A stretch of 64,000 nt of DNA from Anaerolineae bacterium (GTDB lineage Bacteria; Chloroflexota; Anaerolineae; Aggregatilineales; Phototrophicaceae), in NCBI GenBank assembly GCA_017303635.1, contig JAFLCG010000001.1, positions 248,001 to 312,000 of the forward strand, given 5' to 3'. A program made the position numbers and the translations under genes. Below, piece by piece: positions 24,083-31,778 of this stretch. Each line of letters opens with the position of its first letter. The first letter of the stretch is position 1. The notes beneath the pieces are model-generated. The model was not told the origin of the DNA and ran no database searches. It was given only the letters and a program-made list of their open reading frames with translations.

Positions 24083-24382
24083 TCAATCGTCTTCTGGCAG
24101 CACAAAATCTGGTGGGCGGATTTCATCGACCTTAGCAGCGATGATCGCCTGGATTTCCCCAGGTTCAGCATGCCTGCCAAGGGCTTTTTTGGAGAAGACC
24201 TTTTCCCCATTAATGCTCACTTCAAAAACCCCACCTTTGGAGGGAAGGAGAGTCCATGAGCGAATGAAGAATTCCAGTTTGCGGACACTCAACACGTCAG
24301 CCACCAAACTGGTGGCGCGGGGAGTGTGGTGTCAAACCGCGCAGTATTCAACCGTAATGTCCAGCATGGGGTATTGCATCAT
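24083..24382 (-). CDS. SelT/SelW/SelH (Rdx) family protein with a CxxU motif: probable selenoprotein
   Basis: Read from the ATG pair at 24380-24382 (AAAGG five bases upstream), the frame gives DITVEYCAVUHHTPRA, where U is a TGA at 24332-24334 (codon 17). It continues without another stop for 82 codons as a standard Rdx protein: FIRSWTLLPSKGGVFEVSING, then KVFSKKALGRHAEPGEI and FVLPEDD. CxxC or CxxU at exactly this place, after a beta strand VEYC, is the redox motif of the family, so the TGA replaces the expected second Cys. A hairpin at 24300-24316 fits a bacterial SECIS. Total 99 residues including Sec. Family members are thioredoxin-like oxidoreductases of unknown substrate. Starting after the TGA would remove the active site. 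Confidence 0.82.
24300..24316 (-). promoter_or_regulatory. Candidate bacterial SECIS hairpin
   Basis: Fifteen bases after the TGA, GCCACCA pairs with TGGTGGC around a GTT loop; a weaker outer ACACT/AGTGT pairing lies around it. Bacterial SECIS hairpins sit inside the coding region just after UGA at this distance, and SelB reads the apical loop. Confidence 0.55.
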
Positions 24383-24539
24383 GCTTGCCTTTCATTCTTT
24401 ATTCATAGAGATCCCACTAAATCACTATAACATAAAGCCGTTTGGCCTCACACCCGCCCAACAGCGACTGACTATGTTCACTTGCGCGCCCCTCTATTCA
24501 CAACTAAGATACAAGTATTACGGTGGAGGAGAGTGGGTC

Positions 24540-25523
24540 GTGCGGCAAATTCGAGACATTTTTGGCGAATATACCCGGATGCGGGTGAATGGGTTAGATA
24601 CCAAATCGGCCCTCAACGTGTTGCGTCCACATATTGAAACGCTGAATAAAACCAGCCGCGAAGAATTGGCGACCATGCTGCGAGCCTGGGAATCGACACA
24701 TGGGGGCGGTGCGCCGATGAATCCACCCCCGCCAACGCCACCCCCGCAGCCAATCCAGCGACCCGCCGCGCCGCAGCCCATCCAGCGTCCGCCCGCGCCC
24801 CCGCCCATGCAGCCGCGACCGGCAGCCCCGCAACCCTTGCAACGTCCCCCGGTTGCGCCATCGTATAGTGAACCGGAACCGAATTGGCCGACGCCAGCGC
24901 CTAAGGCCCCGGGTGGTAGTTCGATTCGGCCCTTGAATAAGCCCCAGCCGGCTCCTGCTGCCCCGGCAGCACCGTCTCGGCCGGCGGAGCCAGAGCCGCA
25001 GATTGTGTGGGTGGCCTGCCCGAACTGTGGTAAGGCCAATCAGCAGCATGAGGTCTTTTGTTACTTTTGCGGTCAGCTGCTGGAGCCGACGCAGGGGCGG
25101 CATGATACGCGGGTTTTTGCTGATGCCAGCAATTCGCTCGATAGCGAATACTTCGGAATGGATTCGGTGTTGGTGCTGCGCGTGCGCGGAACAGCCGATA
25201 CGCTCGAATTACGCCCGCAGAAGAGCGACCATGAAATGATCGTCGGGCGTGGGGTGCGGGGTAGCGCCGTAGCCCCGGATATTGATCTCGAAGGGCGGCG
25301 CGGGGCTGACCTGGGGGTATCCCGGTTGCATATGTCCATCCGCTACGATAACGATAATCATGTCATCATGGTGGCGGACCTGGGCAGCGCCAATGGCACC
25401 TATATTAATGGGCAGCGCCTGGTGGCTAAGGAACAGCGCGTCATCCGGCATGGTGATGAACTGCGAGTAGGACGTATGGTGATTAATGTAGCGTTCCGGC
25501 ATCCGGGTAAACCGATCAATTAG
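24540..25523 (+). CDS. FHA-domain protein with Pro-rich linker and zinc ribbon
   Basis: A GTG at 24540 has GGAGGAG eight bases upstream and is the best start, giving 327 residues. Order: an N-terminal helical segment (residues 1-55); a Pro/Gln/Ala-rich linker of about 100 residues with repeated PxPIQRP units; a zinc ribbon CPNCGKANQQHEVFCYFCG (about 160-180, CxxC and CxxC); then a C-terminal FHA domain with IVGRGVRGS, GVSRLHMSI and DLGSANGTYINGQRL, the residues that bind phosphothreonine. It is a cytoplasmic adaptor in Ser/Thr-kinase signalling; no kinase is nearby. It runs divergently from the SelW-like gene. Confidence 0.85.
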   Translation: MRQIRDIFGEYTRMRVNGLDTKSALNVLRPHIETLNKTSREELATMLRAWESTHGGGAPMNPPPPTPPPQPIQRPAAPQPIQRPPAPPPMQPRPAAPQPLQRPPVAPSYSEPEPNWPTPAPKAPGGSSIRPLNKPQPAPAAPAAPSRPAEPEPQIVWVACPNCGKANQQHEVFCYFCGQLLEPTQGRHDTRVFADASNSLDSEYFGMDSVLVLRVRGTADTLELRPQKSDHEMIVGRGVRGSAVAPDIDLEGRRGADLGVSRLHMSIRYDNDNHVIMVADLGSANGTYINGQRLVAKEQRVIRHGDELRVGRMVINVAFRHPGKPIN

Positions 25524-25534
25524 CAGCGGCCTTT

Positions 25535-25570
25535 GCCAGTACTCTAAAGCCATAGGCTTTGGAGTATGCC
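25535..25570 (+). terminator. Hairpin after the FHA gene
   Basis: ACTCTAAAGCC (25541-25551) pairs with GGCTTTGGAGT (25555-25565) with one wobble and a 3-base loop; the wider arms GCCAGT and ATGCC extend the symmetry. Confidence 0.55.
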
Positions 25571-25585
25571 AGCGTCTATAATCAC

Positions 25586-26521
25586 ATGATGCGTATCATC
25601 TCCCTGATCTCCTTGTTGATGGTCTGTGTGCTGGCGGCCTGCACGGGTGCCGGGACTCCAATAGCGGTCTTGCCCACCATCGCCGAACTGCCGACCGAGA
25701 CGGCTGAAATCCGCACACCCTCTCCGCTGGCAACCAGCGGTGATTCCGGTCAGGTGCCTTTGCCCACTGTGGCTTCAGCCACTGCCACCCTTACGGCTAC
25801 GCACACCGCGACCCAGACCTTGACGGTCACACCCAGTATCACCATCACCGATACGCCGACTCGCACAGCTACGGCCACGCCGACCATCACCGAAACACCG
25901 CTGCCGACAAGCGATACAGAAGGCATCAGCGCGCTCATTCAACTGGCCCTTCAGGCGACGATCCTGCCAACGGCCATCCTGCCTAGCCAGCCAGTCGTTC
26001 AACCGACAGCCCCACTGATCAGTACCGGGCCTTGCCCGGTGCAGCCGCCAGGCGGTTTTGGGGTGGCCTTTATCACCGATCTTGCACTTCAGGGACAGAT
26101 TGGTTGCCCGATTGGGGCGACCCTGACCATGAGCAGCGCGTCCCAGAATTATGAGCGTGGGCAGATGTTTTGGGTCGCTGGCCCACCGGGTTCAATTTAC
26201 AGCCTGACCAGCAGCGGGCGCTACCAACGCTATGACGACACCTTTAACGCGGCGGTGGACCCGGAACGTGGCGGCGAGACACCCCCTGCTGGACTGCTTG
26301 AACCCGTCCGCGGTTTTGGTAAAGTCTGGCGTTCCTTCCCGGATGTCCGCAATGGGATAGGCTGGGCCATCAACGGGGAGACGGGCGGCACAGCCACCGT
26401 CCAGCTCTTCGATCGGGGGCAGATGATCGCCATGCCGCAGTGGGGGCAAATCGTGGTGCTGATCTATGATCCGGGCAATCCCTCTGCCGGGAGCTGGCGC
26501 GGGATTGTTGGGGGCTTTTAG
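25586..26521 (+). CDS. Lipoprotein with Thr-rich linker and a conserved ERG-WR C-terminal domain
   Basis: About 311 residues. TATAAT at 25577-25582 lies only four to seven bases before the ATG pair (25586, 25589), which implies a leaderless or nearly leaderless mRNA. The signal LLMVCVLAACTG has a lipobox Cys. A Thr/Ala-rich linker of about 80 residues follows (TATLTATHTATQTLT). The folded C-terminal domain includes YERGQMFWV, SIYSL, then DP, PPAGLLEPVRGFGKVWR and VRNGIGWAINGE. The same domain ends the lipoprotein at 57866. I know no function for it. The 3' end overlaps the convergent Fe-S gene by four bases. Confidence 0.75.
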   Translation: MMRIISLISLLMVCVLAACTGAGTPIAVLPTIAELPTETAEIRTPSPLATSGDSGQVPLPTVASATATLTATHTATQTLTVTPSITITDTPTRTATATPTITETPLPTSDTEGISALIQLALQATILPTAILPSQPVVQPTAPLISTGPCPVQPPGGFGVAFITDLALQGQIGCPIGATLTMSSASQNYERGQMFWVAGPPGSIYSLTSSGRYQRYDDTFNAAVDPERGGETPPAGLLEPVRGFGKVWRSFPDVRNGIGWAINGETGGTATVQLFDRGQMIAMPQWGQIVVLIYDPGNPSAGSWRGIVGGF

Positions 26522-27729
26522 GCCCGGCCCCACCACCAGCCAGCCGTGCGCCGTTGACCGAACTTCAGTGCATCATCCAACCACAGCAGCAGTCGTCGCA
26601 ACCGGGTGCCAGCCAGGCGCCGTCCCAGTCGGTAATACCACTTTGAGAAATCCTTGTTATACGGGCAGACGCGGATGCAGATGGAGCAATCCGTCCCTTG
26701 ATTCGCCCAGAAACCGAAGCATTTCTCGGCATTGACCGTCCACTTGGTTACCCCAACAAGATTAGAGATGGTGTGTGGCTCGGCGCTGGGCTCGCCATCG
26801 GCAATCGCTTTCGGCGGGCAGCCTTTGGCGCACTTTCGGCAGATGCCACAGAATTCTCGTACGCCAAAATGGATCGGTTGATCGGGTTCCAGCGGTAGAT
26901 CGGTGAAGATTTTAGCGATGCGGACGCGCGGCCCGAATTCCGGGGTGATGAGTAATCCATGCCGTCCATACTCACCCAGCCCGGCCTGAATAGCTAGCGG
27001 AATGGAGAGCGCCGTATCATTCAGGCTGGCGACGGCGCGATAGCCCAGGTTGCGGATGTACTGGGCGGTGGAAAGCAGGGCGATAATGTCTTTACTGTAT
27101 CCCTGCCCGGTGGCGGCCCCGCTCAGGGCGGATGGCACGGTCTGGATCGTGTCATGATCCATCGCATTGGCTAAGACCACGACATAGGGCAAGTCGCTTG
27201 GCAGGTCGATGGGCTTTTCACGGTCATCCCGTCGGCTATAGTTATGGGTATAGACCCAGCGTTCATCGTATTCGCAGATGCCGACCAGATCCGCACCTAG
27301 AAACCGCGCCGCTCGTTTGAGTTCGGCGCTGTTTTCCGCCGGGGTGCTGTCCAGCTTTTGGACCGTCGCGCCTTCCCGAAACAGGGTATAGGTATCCAGG
27401 AAACCTTCCTTACGGTCATGGGAGGTCTCCAGCAAGTCTGCCGTGAAGTCCGCGACATACCAGGATGCATTCCGCAGCGCATAATCCCGGTGCTGAAAGC
27501 CTTCGACTTTGCGGAAGCTGGCTTTATCGGTGTAATAGGACTCGAAGAATCGCCGGACTTTATCCGACCGAACGGTTGGGTCCCACAATGAGCGATTAAA
27601 TTGATCGTGCTTCTGGTTGAAGCGCTGGAAACCCTCCCCAACCTGAAAGCCGGTCTGGTCATCAATGGGTTTGCGGCAGGTACAACCTGCGCAGCCACAG
27701 GGGCCATTGGTTGGGTTGGAATCGATCAT
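26518..27729 (-). CDS. Reductive-dehalogenase-like corrinoid/iron-sulfur protein
   Basis: The likely start is an ATG at 27729 with AGGAG about 11 bases upstream; 403 residues. The N-terminus has an unusual Cys cluster (PCGCAGCTCRKP). The central part is the corrinoid-binding nitroreductase-like fold (GYRAVASLNDTALSIPLAIQAGLGEYGRHGLL). The C-terminus has two 4Fe-4S clusters: FCGICRKCAKGCPPKAI, then WTVNAEKCFGFW leading to CSICIRVCPYNKDFS. The KCFGFWxxxGxxCxxCIxVCP arrangement is typical of RdhA rather than of epoxyqueuosine reductase QueG. There is no TAT signal and no rdhB anchor gene, so it is likely cytoplasmic, like catabolic RdhA. The substrate is unknown and need not be halogenated. Confidence 0.78.
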   Translation of the reverse strand: MIDSNPTNGPCGCAGCTCRKPIDDQTGFQVGEGFQRFNQKHDQFNRSLWDPTVRSDKVRRFFESYYTDKASFRKVEGFQHRDYALRNASWYVADFTADLLETSHDRKEGFLDTYTLFREGATVQKLDSTPAENSAELKRAARFLGADLVGICEYDERWVYTHNYSRRDDREKPIDLPSDLPYVVVLANAMDHDTIQTVPSALSGAATGQGYSKDIIALLSTAQYIRNLGYRAVASLNDTALSIPLAIQAGLGEYGRHGLLITPEFGPRVRIAKIFTDLPLEPDQPIHFGVREFCGICRKCAKGCPPKAIADGEPSAEPHTISNLVGVTKWTVNAEKCFGFWANQGTDCSICIRVCPYNKDFSKWYYRLGRRLAGTRLRRLLLWLDDALKFGQRRTAGWWWGRA

Positions 27730-27838
27730 AAGCGAAAAATCTCCTGGCAGCCGGGACGGTTTGCAGCGAATACGTCCGGTCGCAGCCAACCTGCGTTATA
27801 ATGGCACATATTCTCGCCTTGCCTCTTGAATGTAAGCC

Positions 27839-28474
27839 ATGGCACCCAACAGTACCGAAAAAGCCCGCATCATCCAGTTGGTCTCCACCTATGGCCCGGA
27901 TGAACCCCCTAAACTGCCGCTGGAGTTTGGTGATTTGCTGTCGATCCTCTGGCGGCTGGACCAAAGTGCAGCGGATCAGGGTCGGGCCACCTATTACCGA
28001 CGCTGCGCGCTGGCGCTGGCCGAGGGTCTGGGTCTTAAAGGGCGCAGTCTCTATAAACTGATCGACGTGACGGCCCCCGGCGAACTCTATGTGCATTTAC
28101 CCAATGCCCCCTACCGGGGAACCGCCCGCCTGATTGATGCGCAGGATCGGAAAGCGGCTATCCGCCAGTTGGCTTCGCTGCGCCTGGATGTCCTTCGGGT
28201 AGGCACCTATCAGGACTCCTGGGGGGTCAGTTGGCCGGGCAGCGGCATCATGGATACAGATTTGCGTGAACGGGTCTTTGCGATCCTGTTCACCGCTTTA
28301 CAGGGTCAGTACGACAACTTCGGGCGGCTGCTGCTCGTGCTGGATATTGTGCTGGCGGATTTGCTGCTGGGGATGGGCCACTACCACGAGATCGAACTGC
28401 ACGACCTCATCACCCAGTACCACTACCCGGCCTTTAATGATCCCAAAGTGCGTTCTCTGTTTTACGGCGGATGA
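27839..28474 (+). CDS. Conserved-looking hypothetical protein, 211 aa
   Basis: A soluble protein that I do not recognise. The start ATG at 27839 is 37 bases after a TATAAT (27797-27802), and it runs divergently from the reductive-dehalogenase-like gene. The N-terminal part is helical with charged residues (TEKARIIQLVSTYG, FGDLLSILWRLDQ, YYRRCALALAEGLGLKG). A basic middle (DRKAAIRQLASLRLDVLRVG) and a leucine-rich helix (LLLVLDIVLADLLLGMG) follow. There is no signal peptide, metal motif or nucleotide-binding loop. Coding is supported by length, codon style like the neighbours and the promoter. Confidence 0.6.
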   Translation: MAPNSTEKARIIQLVSTYGPDEPPKLPLEFGDLLSILWRLDQSAADQGRATYYRRCALALAEGLGLKGRSLYKLIDVTAPGELYVHLPNAPYRGTARLIDAQDRKAAIRQLASLRLDVLRVGTYQDSWGVSWPGSGIMDTDLRERVFAILFTALQGQYDNFGRLLLVLDIVLADLLLGMGHYHEIELHDLITQYHYPAFNDPKVRSLFYGG

Positions 28475-28484
28475 GCCGGGTTCA

Positions 28485-28907
28485 TCAGCCTCCAAAGGCG
28501 GCAATCACCCGGTTGACGCCGGGAATACCGGAAACGCTGGCCGCCATCACATCATCGGGCATACCGGCGGGCGGTTCCCCGGTCAAAATGACCTGCCCCC
28601 AGTGTACCTGCGCGACTTTTAGCCCTATCGGCAGCCGCCGCGCCACTTCCAGCTTGATCGTTTGATCGTCGTAGAGGTGGTCGGCCTGGACCTCGGTCAC
28701 GCCCTCGACCTGTGGTAGCAGGTTGATGAAGTAGGTGCGGATATTGGGGCTGCTGACATGCCCGCTGACGACCACCTGCCCTCCATTCACCTGCACATGG
28801 AAGGCGTTACGGTCTTTTTGCAGCGGCGGATAGTGGGCGATCAGCCGCCCAATTTCTTCACGGATTTCCTGGTCGCTGCGTGCTTTGACAACGATGGGTT
28901 CCGACAT
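28485..28907 (-). CDS. BON-domain protein
   Basis: The start at 28907 has CAGGAG eight bases upstream; 140 residues. Two BON-like units are visible. The first (about 15-80) is IREEIGRLIAHYPPL, FHVQVNGGQVVVSGHVSS and QVEGVTEVQADHLYDD. The second (about 80-138) is IKLEVARRLPIG, VHWGQVILTGEP and VSGIPGVNRVIAAF. BON domains bind phospholipids or ligands and are often periplasmic, but no signal peptide is present, so this copy is probably cytoplasmic. It converges on the 27839 gene. Confidence 0.8.
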   Translation of the reverse strand: MSEPIVVKARSDQEIREEIGRLIAHYPPLQKDRNAFHVQVNGGQVVVSGHVSSPNIRTYFINLLPQVEGVTEVQADHLYDDQTIKLEVARRLPIGLKVAQVHWGQVILTGEPPAGMPDDVMAASVSGIPGVNRVIAAFGG

Positions 28908-29068
28908 GGCTTTGCTCCTGAATCGCTGTGGCCGACTCGACAGCTTGTGGCTGTCCTGAATGTGCTTGATTGTAGCCAATCTGGTGTGTTCCTGCTGCAG
29001 ATTAATCTCCGTGGACGATATTTGTGCGTACAATAATCCTATCTGCTTACTGATGTTGGAGTGCGCCT

Positions 29069-30673
29069 GTGATCCGCCGACTTGCTTTGTTGACGCTTTT
29101 GCTCTTACTCCTTTCTCAGATGCTCACGGTCGCTGCTCAGGAATCAACCTATACGGGTACGCTGGATGACTCCGAGGCTGAGTTCAAGCTCGAAGTCGAG
29201 TTGCGCGCCGGGGAATCGCTGGCGGCTGTCGTGCGGGCGACTAGCGGTACGCTGGATACCCTCCTGACCCTTCTCGACTCAACCGGGCAGTTGATTATCA
29301 GCAACGATGATCGCACCCTGATTGACCTCAATTCAGCCATTGGTTATTCCTCGGAAGAAGGCGGCCTGTATACGCTGATCCTCAGCCGTGCGACCTGGCG
29401 ACCGACGGCAGGTGAGTATGTGCTCACCATCCGCATTGGGGATCGCTCGGTATTGACCTCGCTGGCGTTGGCCCCGGATACAGTGCGCCTGAGTGGCCCC
29501 ACCCAGACCCGTGAAACCGAACACTTTCGCGTCCTCTATACCCGTCAGGGGGCCGATGCAGTGGAACCGACCTATCTGGATCTGGTCGAGGAAACGCTGG
29601 AATGGGCCTGGCAGCAGGAGGTGGTGGAGTTGGGTTGGCCCGCACCGATCATCCCGATGGCGAGCCGTATTGATGTTTACCTGATGGATTTGATTGACGA
29701 GGATGGCGAGTTCGGTAGCATCCTGGGGGTCAATCATGGCGACTTCTCGATGGGAGATAATCCGGCCACGCCGGATGTGGTCGAAGCAGGGTCGGCCAGT
29801 ATCATCCGCCTGGATAATGATTACGCAGAATTTGCTGATGAGTATGACCCGGATGTCTGGTTACGGGCGACTGTTGCCCACGAATTCCATCACTCCATCC
29901 AGCGCGGGTATGATGCCCTGGAGCCGATGCGCTGGTATATGGAAGCTACTGCCGAATGGATCAGTACCCTGGTCGTGCCGGAAGACATCGTCAGTTATGG
30001 ACGGATTGAAGAGAATTATCGCTATCCGCATATCTGCTTTGGGGCTTTTGATCTGCAAAACATGGGGCTGATGTATGGAGATTGGCCCTTCATGGCGATG
30101 CTGGACCTGCACTATGGTGCGGCTGTTCCCTTCCAATTGTGGGAGAATATCGCCCGCTATGATGGTTTTGAGGCGCTGGAACGGCTGGCTGACAGCCTGG
30201 ATACTACGCTGCCTGATATGCTGGCGGAATACCGACTGCGGAATTTGCTGCGGGATTACCCGTTTGCCGAGCGCTTCGGGCGTGTGAGTGTGTGGTCGAG
30301 CGATACGCTGCAGCGGCCGGGTCGGTTGAGCGGCTACGGGATGCAGGAACTGGGTGTTAATTACGTCACGGTTGAATTGCCGCCCGACTTGTACGAAGTC
30401 ACGGTTGAGTCGGACGATAACCCACTGGAACTGTGGGCGGTTGGCATCCGGAATCGGATCGGCAGCCTTTACCGCCTGGGTGAAACTGGCTTTATCGACA
30501 CACGACCGCATGATGACCTGTTTTTGATGGTGTTTAATCCATCGTATGACGATAACCTGGGCGTGTGTGAATACGCATCATATACCCTCCAGACCCGGCG
30601 GGTAACGGAAACAATTGCCCAGCCAGTGGCCGACGAAACCCGCCTGGTGCCGTTCTTTCGGTTGCCTTCATGA
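29069..30673 (+). CDS. Secreted zinc metallopeptidase-like protein with PPC domain
   Basis: A GTG start at 29069 with GGAG seven bases upstream; 534 residues. Signal peptide RLALLTLLLLLLSQMLTVAAQ. Residues 25-125 are a PPC-type beta domain (TYTGTLDDSEAEFKLEV, LDTLLTLLDSTGQLI, GLYTLILSR). The middle holds a metallopeptidase core with TVAHEFHHSIQRGYD, where His271, Glu272 and His275 form HExxH, followed by MEATAEWIS with a likely third ligand or stabilising Glu, as in gluzincins of the DUF6055/M6-related type. A final beta domain resembles a second PPC. It should hydrolyse extracellular protein. The downstream acetyltransferase starts right at its stop. Confidence 0.78.
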   Translation: MIRRLALLTLLLLLLSQMLTVAAQESTYTGTLDDSEAEFKLEVELRAGESLAAVVRATSGTLDTLLTLLDSTGQLIISNDDRTLIDLNSAIGYSSEEGGLYTLILSRATWRPTAGEYVLTIRIGDRSVLTSLALAPDTVRLSGPTQTRETEHFRVLYTRQGADAVEPTYLDLVEETLEWAWQQEVVELGWPAPIIPMASRIDVYLMDLIDEDGEFGSILGVNHGDFSMGDNPATPDVVEAGSASIIRLDNDYAEFADEYDPDVWLRATVAHEFHHSIQRGYDALEPMRWYMEATAEWISTLVVPEDIVSYGRIEENYRYPHICFGAFDLQNMGLMYGDWPFMAMLDLHYGAAVPFQLWENIARYDGFEALERLADSLDTTLPDMLAEYRLRNLLRDYPFAERFGRVSVWSSDTLQRPGRLSGYGMQELGVNYVTVELPPDLYEVTVESDDNPLELWAVGIRNRIGSLYRLGETGFIDTRPHDDLFLMVFNPSYDDNLGVCEYASYTLQTRRVTETIAQPVADETRLVPFFRLPS

Positions 30674-30690
30674 AGAGTGGTGGAATGACA

Positions 30691-31239
30691 ATGCGCATCA
30701 TGGATTTATCCGCAGATCGACCTGATCTGCTTGAACAAGCTGCCCAGTTGCTCGTCGAAGGCTTCCGTGAACATTGGCCGGATGCCTGGCCAGAGATCGA
30801 AGCTGCACGTGAGGAAGTATCTGAATGCCTCGATCCGGAAATGATCTGTCGTGGGGCGGTTGATGACGCCGGGTTATTGCTAGGGTGGATTGGTGGCCGC
30901 CCGGAATATGACGGCAACGTCTGGGAATTGCATCCGATGGTAGTGCGGTCAGATCACCGGCGGCAGGGAGTAGGTCGGGCGCTGATCGCCGACCTGGAGA
31001 GCCAGGTGCGTGCTCGTGGCGGCCTGACGATCATGCTCGGCACCGATGATGTCGATGAAAGCACGACACTTGGCGGCGCTGACCTCTATACCGATCTCTG
31101 GGAGCAGATTAGGTTAATCCGCAACCTCAAAGACCACCCGTACGAGTTCTATCAACGCTGTGGCTATACCATCATCGGCGTCATGCCGGATGCCAATGGA
31201 CGTGGCAAGCCCGACATCTACATGGCTAAACGGCTTTGA
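30691..31239 (+). CDS. GNAT acetyltransferase similar to AAC(6')-I aminoglycoside acetyltransferases
   Basis: About 182 residues from the ATG at 30691, which has GGTGG seven bases upstream; ATGs at 30670 (overlapping the previous stop) and 30685 are alternatives. The acetyl-CoA loop VRSDHRRQGVGRALIADLE is complete, and ELHPMVV precedes it. The C-terminal part, NLKDHPYEFYQRCGY and GVMPDANGRGKPDIYMAKR, is the segment typical of AAC(6')-I proteins. By family it would transfer acetyl from acetyl-CoA to the 6'-amino group of an aminoglycoside, but chromosomal homologues often have another amine substrate. No mobile element is next to it, so it looks native rather than acquired. Confidence 0.8.
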   Translation: MRIMDLSADRPDLLEQAAQLLVEGFREHWPDAWPEIEAAREEVSECLDPEMICRGAVDDAGLLLGWIGGRPEYDGNVWELHPMVVRSDHRRQGVGRALIADLESQVRARGGLTIMLGTDDVDESTTLGGADLYTDLWEQIRLIRNLKDHPYEFYQRCGYTIIGVMPDANGRGKPDIYMAKRL

Positions 31240-31254
31240 GAATCAGGTTAGGCG

Positions 31255-31542
31255 TTAAACCGAGGCTGGACCCGGTTCATTGACGGGCGGGGCATCCTGA
31301 GTAATGTCCAGCTCGTCAATCGCGTCTTTCACCGCGGTTGGCGCGGATTTGGTGGCGATTTCCAGATCAATGATCTTGCGTTCAACACACCAGTTGAGAC
31401 CCAGTTGGAACTCGGCCTCACTCAAGCCCAGGGCAGCGCGGACATCCTCTGGATCATCGGCATACTGGTCAGGGAGCTGCTTGAGGTGGTCACAGATCAA
31501 GCGAGCGTAGTGTTTGGCGGGCTTCATGGCGGTAGCGGTCAT
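31255..31542 (-). CDS. Small hypothetical acidic protein, 95 aa
   Basis: The ATG at 31542 follows GGGAG by nine bases. The N-terminal helix-rich part (KPAKHYARLICDHLKQLPDQY, then DPEDVRAALGLSEAEFQLGLNWCVERKII) resembles a small winged-helix-like arrangement, while the C-terminal 30 residues are acidic and Pro-rich. There is no known family by eye, no signal peptide and no metal motif. The good ribosome site and ordinary codon use support a real gene. It converges on the acetyltransferase with 15 bases between them. Confidence 0.6.
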   Translation of the reverse strand: MTATAMKPAKHYARLICDHLKQLPDQYADDPEDVRAALGLSEAEFQLGLNWCVERKIIDLEIATKSAPTAVKDAIDELDITQDAPPVNEPGPASV

Positions 31543-31778
31543 GATGAATGGCTCCCACTGACAAACAGATGATTGAGGATTAATAAATCTAAAGGGAATT
31601 ATAACGCATATGCCTCAATTGTTTAATTGAGAATCCTTGATAAGTTGTGAAATTCGTGATGGGCTGAAATCGAACGCTATCTAAAAATTTCGTAAGGAGA
31701 AGTTTAGTGTTTGTAGGAGGCGTGTTGACCTGATGCTATGATGTAACTACGGGAATTTAGTTGTGGCGTACTGTAATC

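Noticed and set aside
24000..24539. Upstream extension of the FHA protein frame back to 24000
   Set aside because: It would overlap the SelW-like gene and the second binding-protein gene antisense. The GTG at 24540 has an excellent GGAGGAG site.
26518..27729. Assignment as epoxyqueuosine reductase QueG
   Set aside because: The second Fe-S motif has the FWxxxGxxCxxCIxVCP layout of reductive dehalogenases, and the QueG HEAT-like C-terminus is absent.
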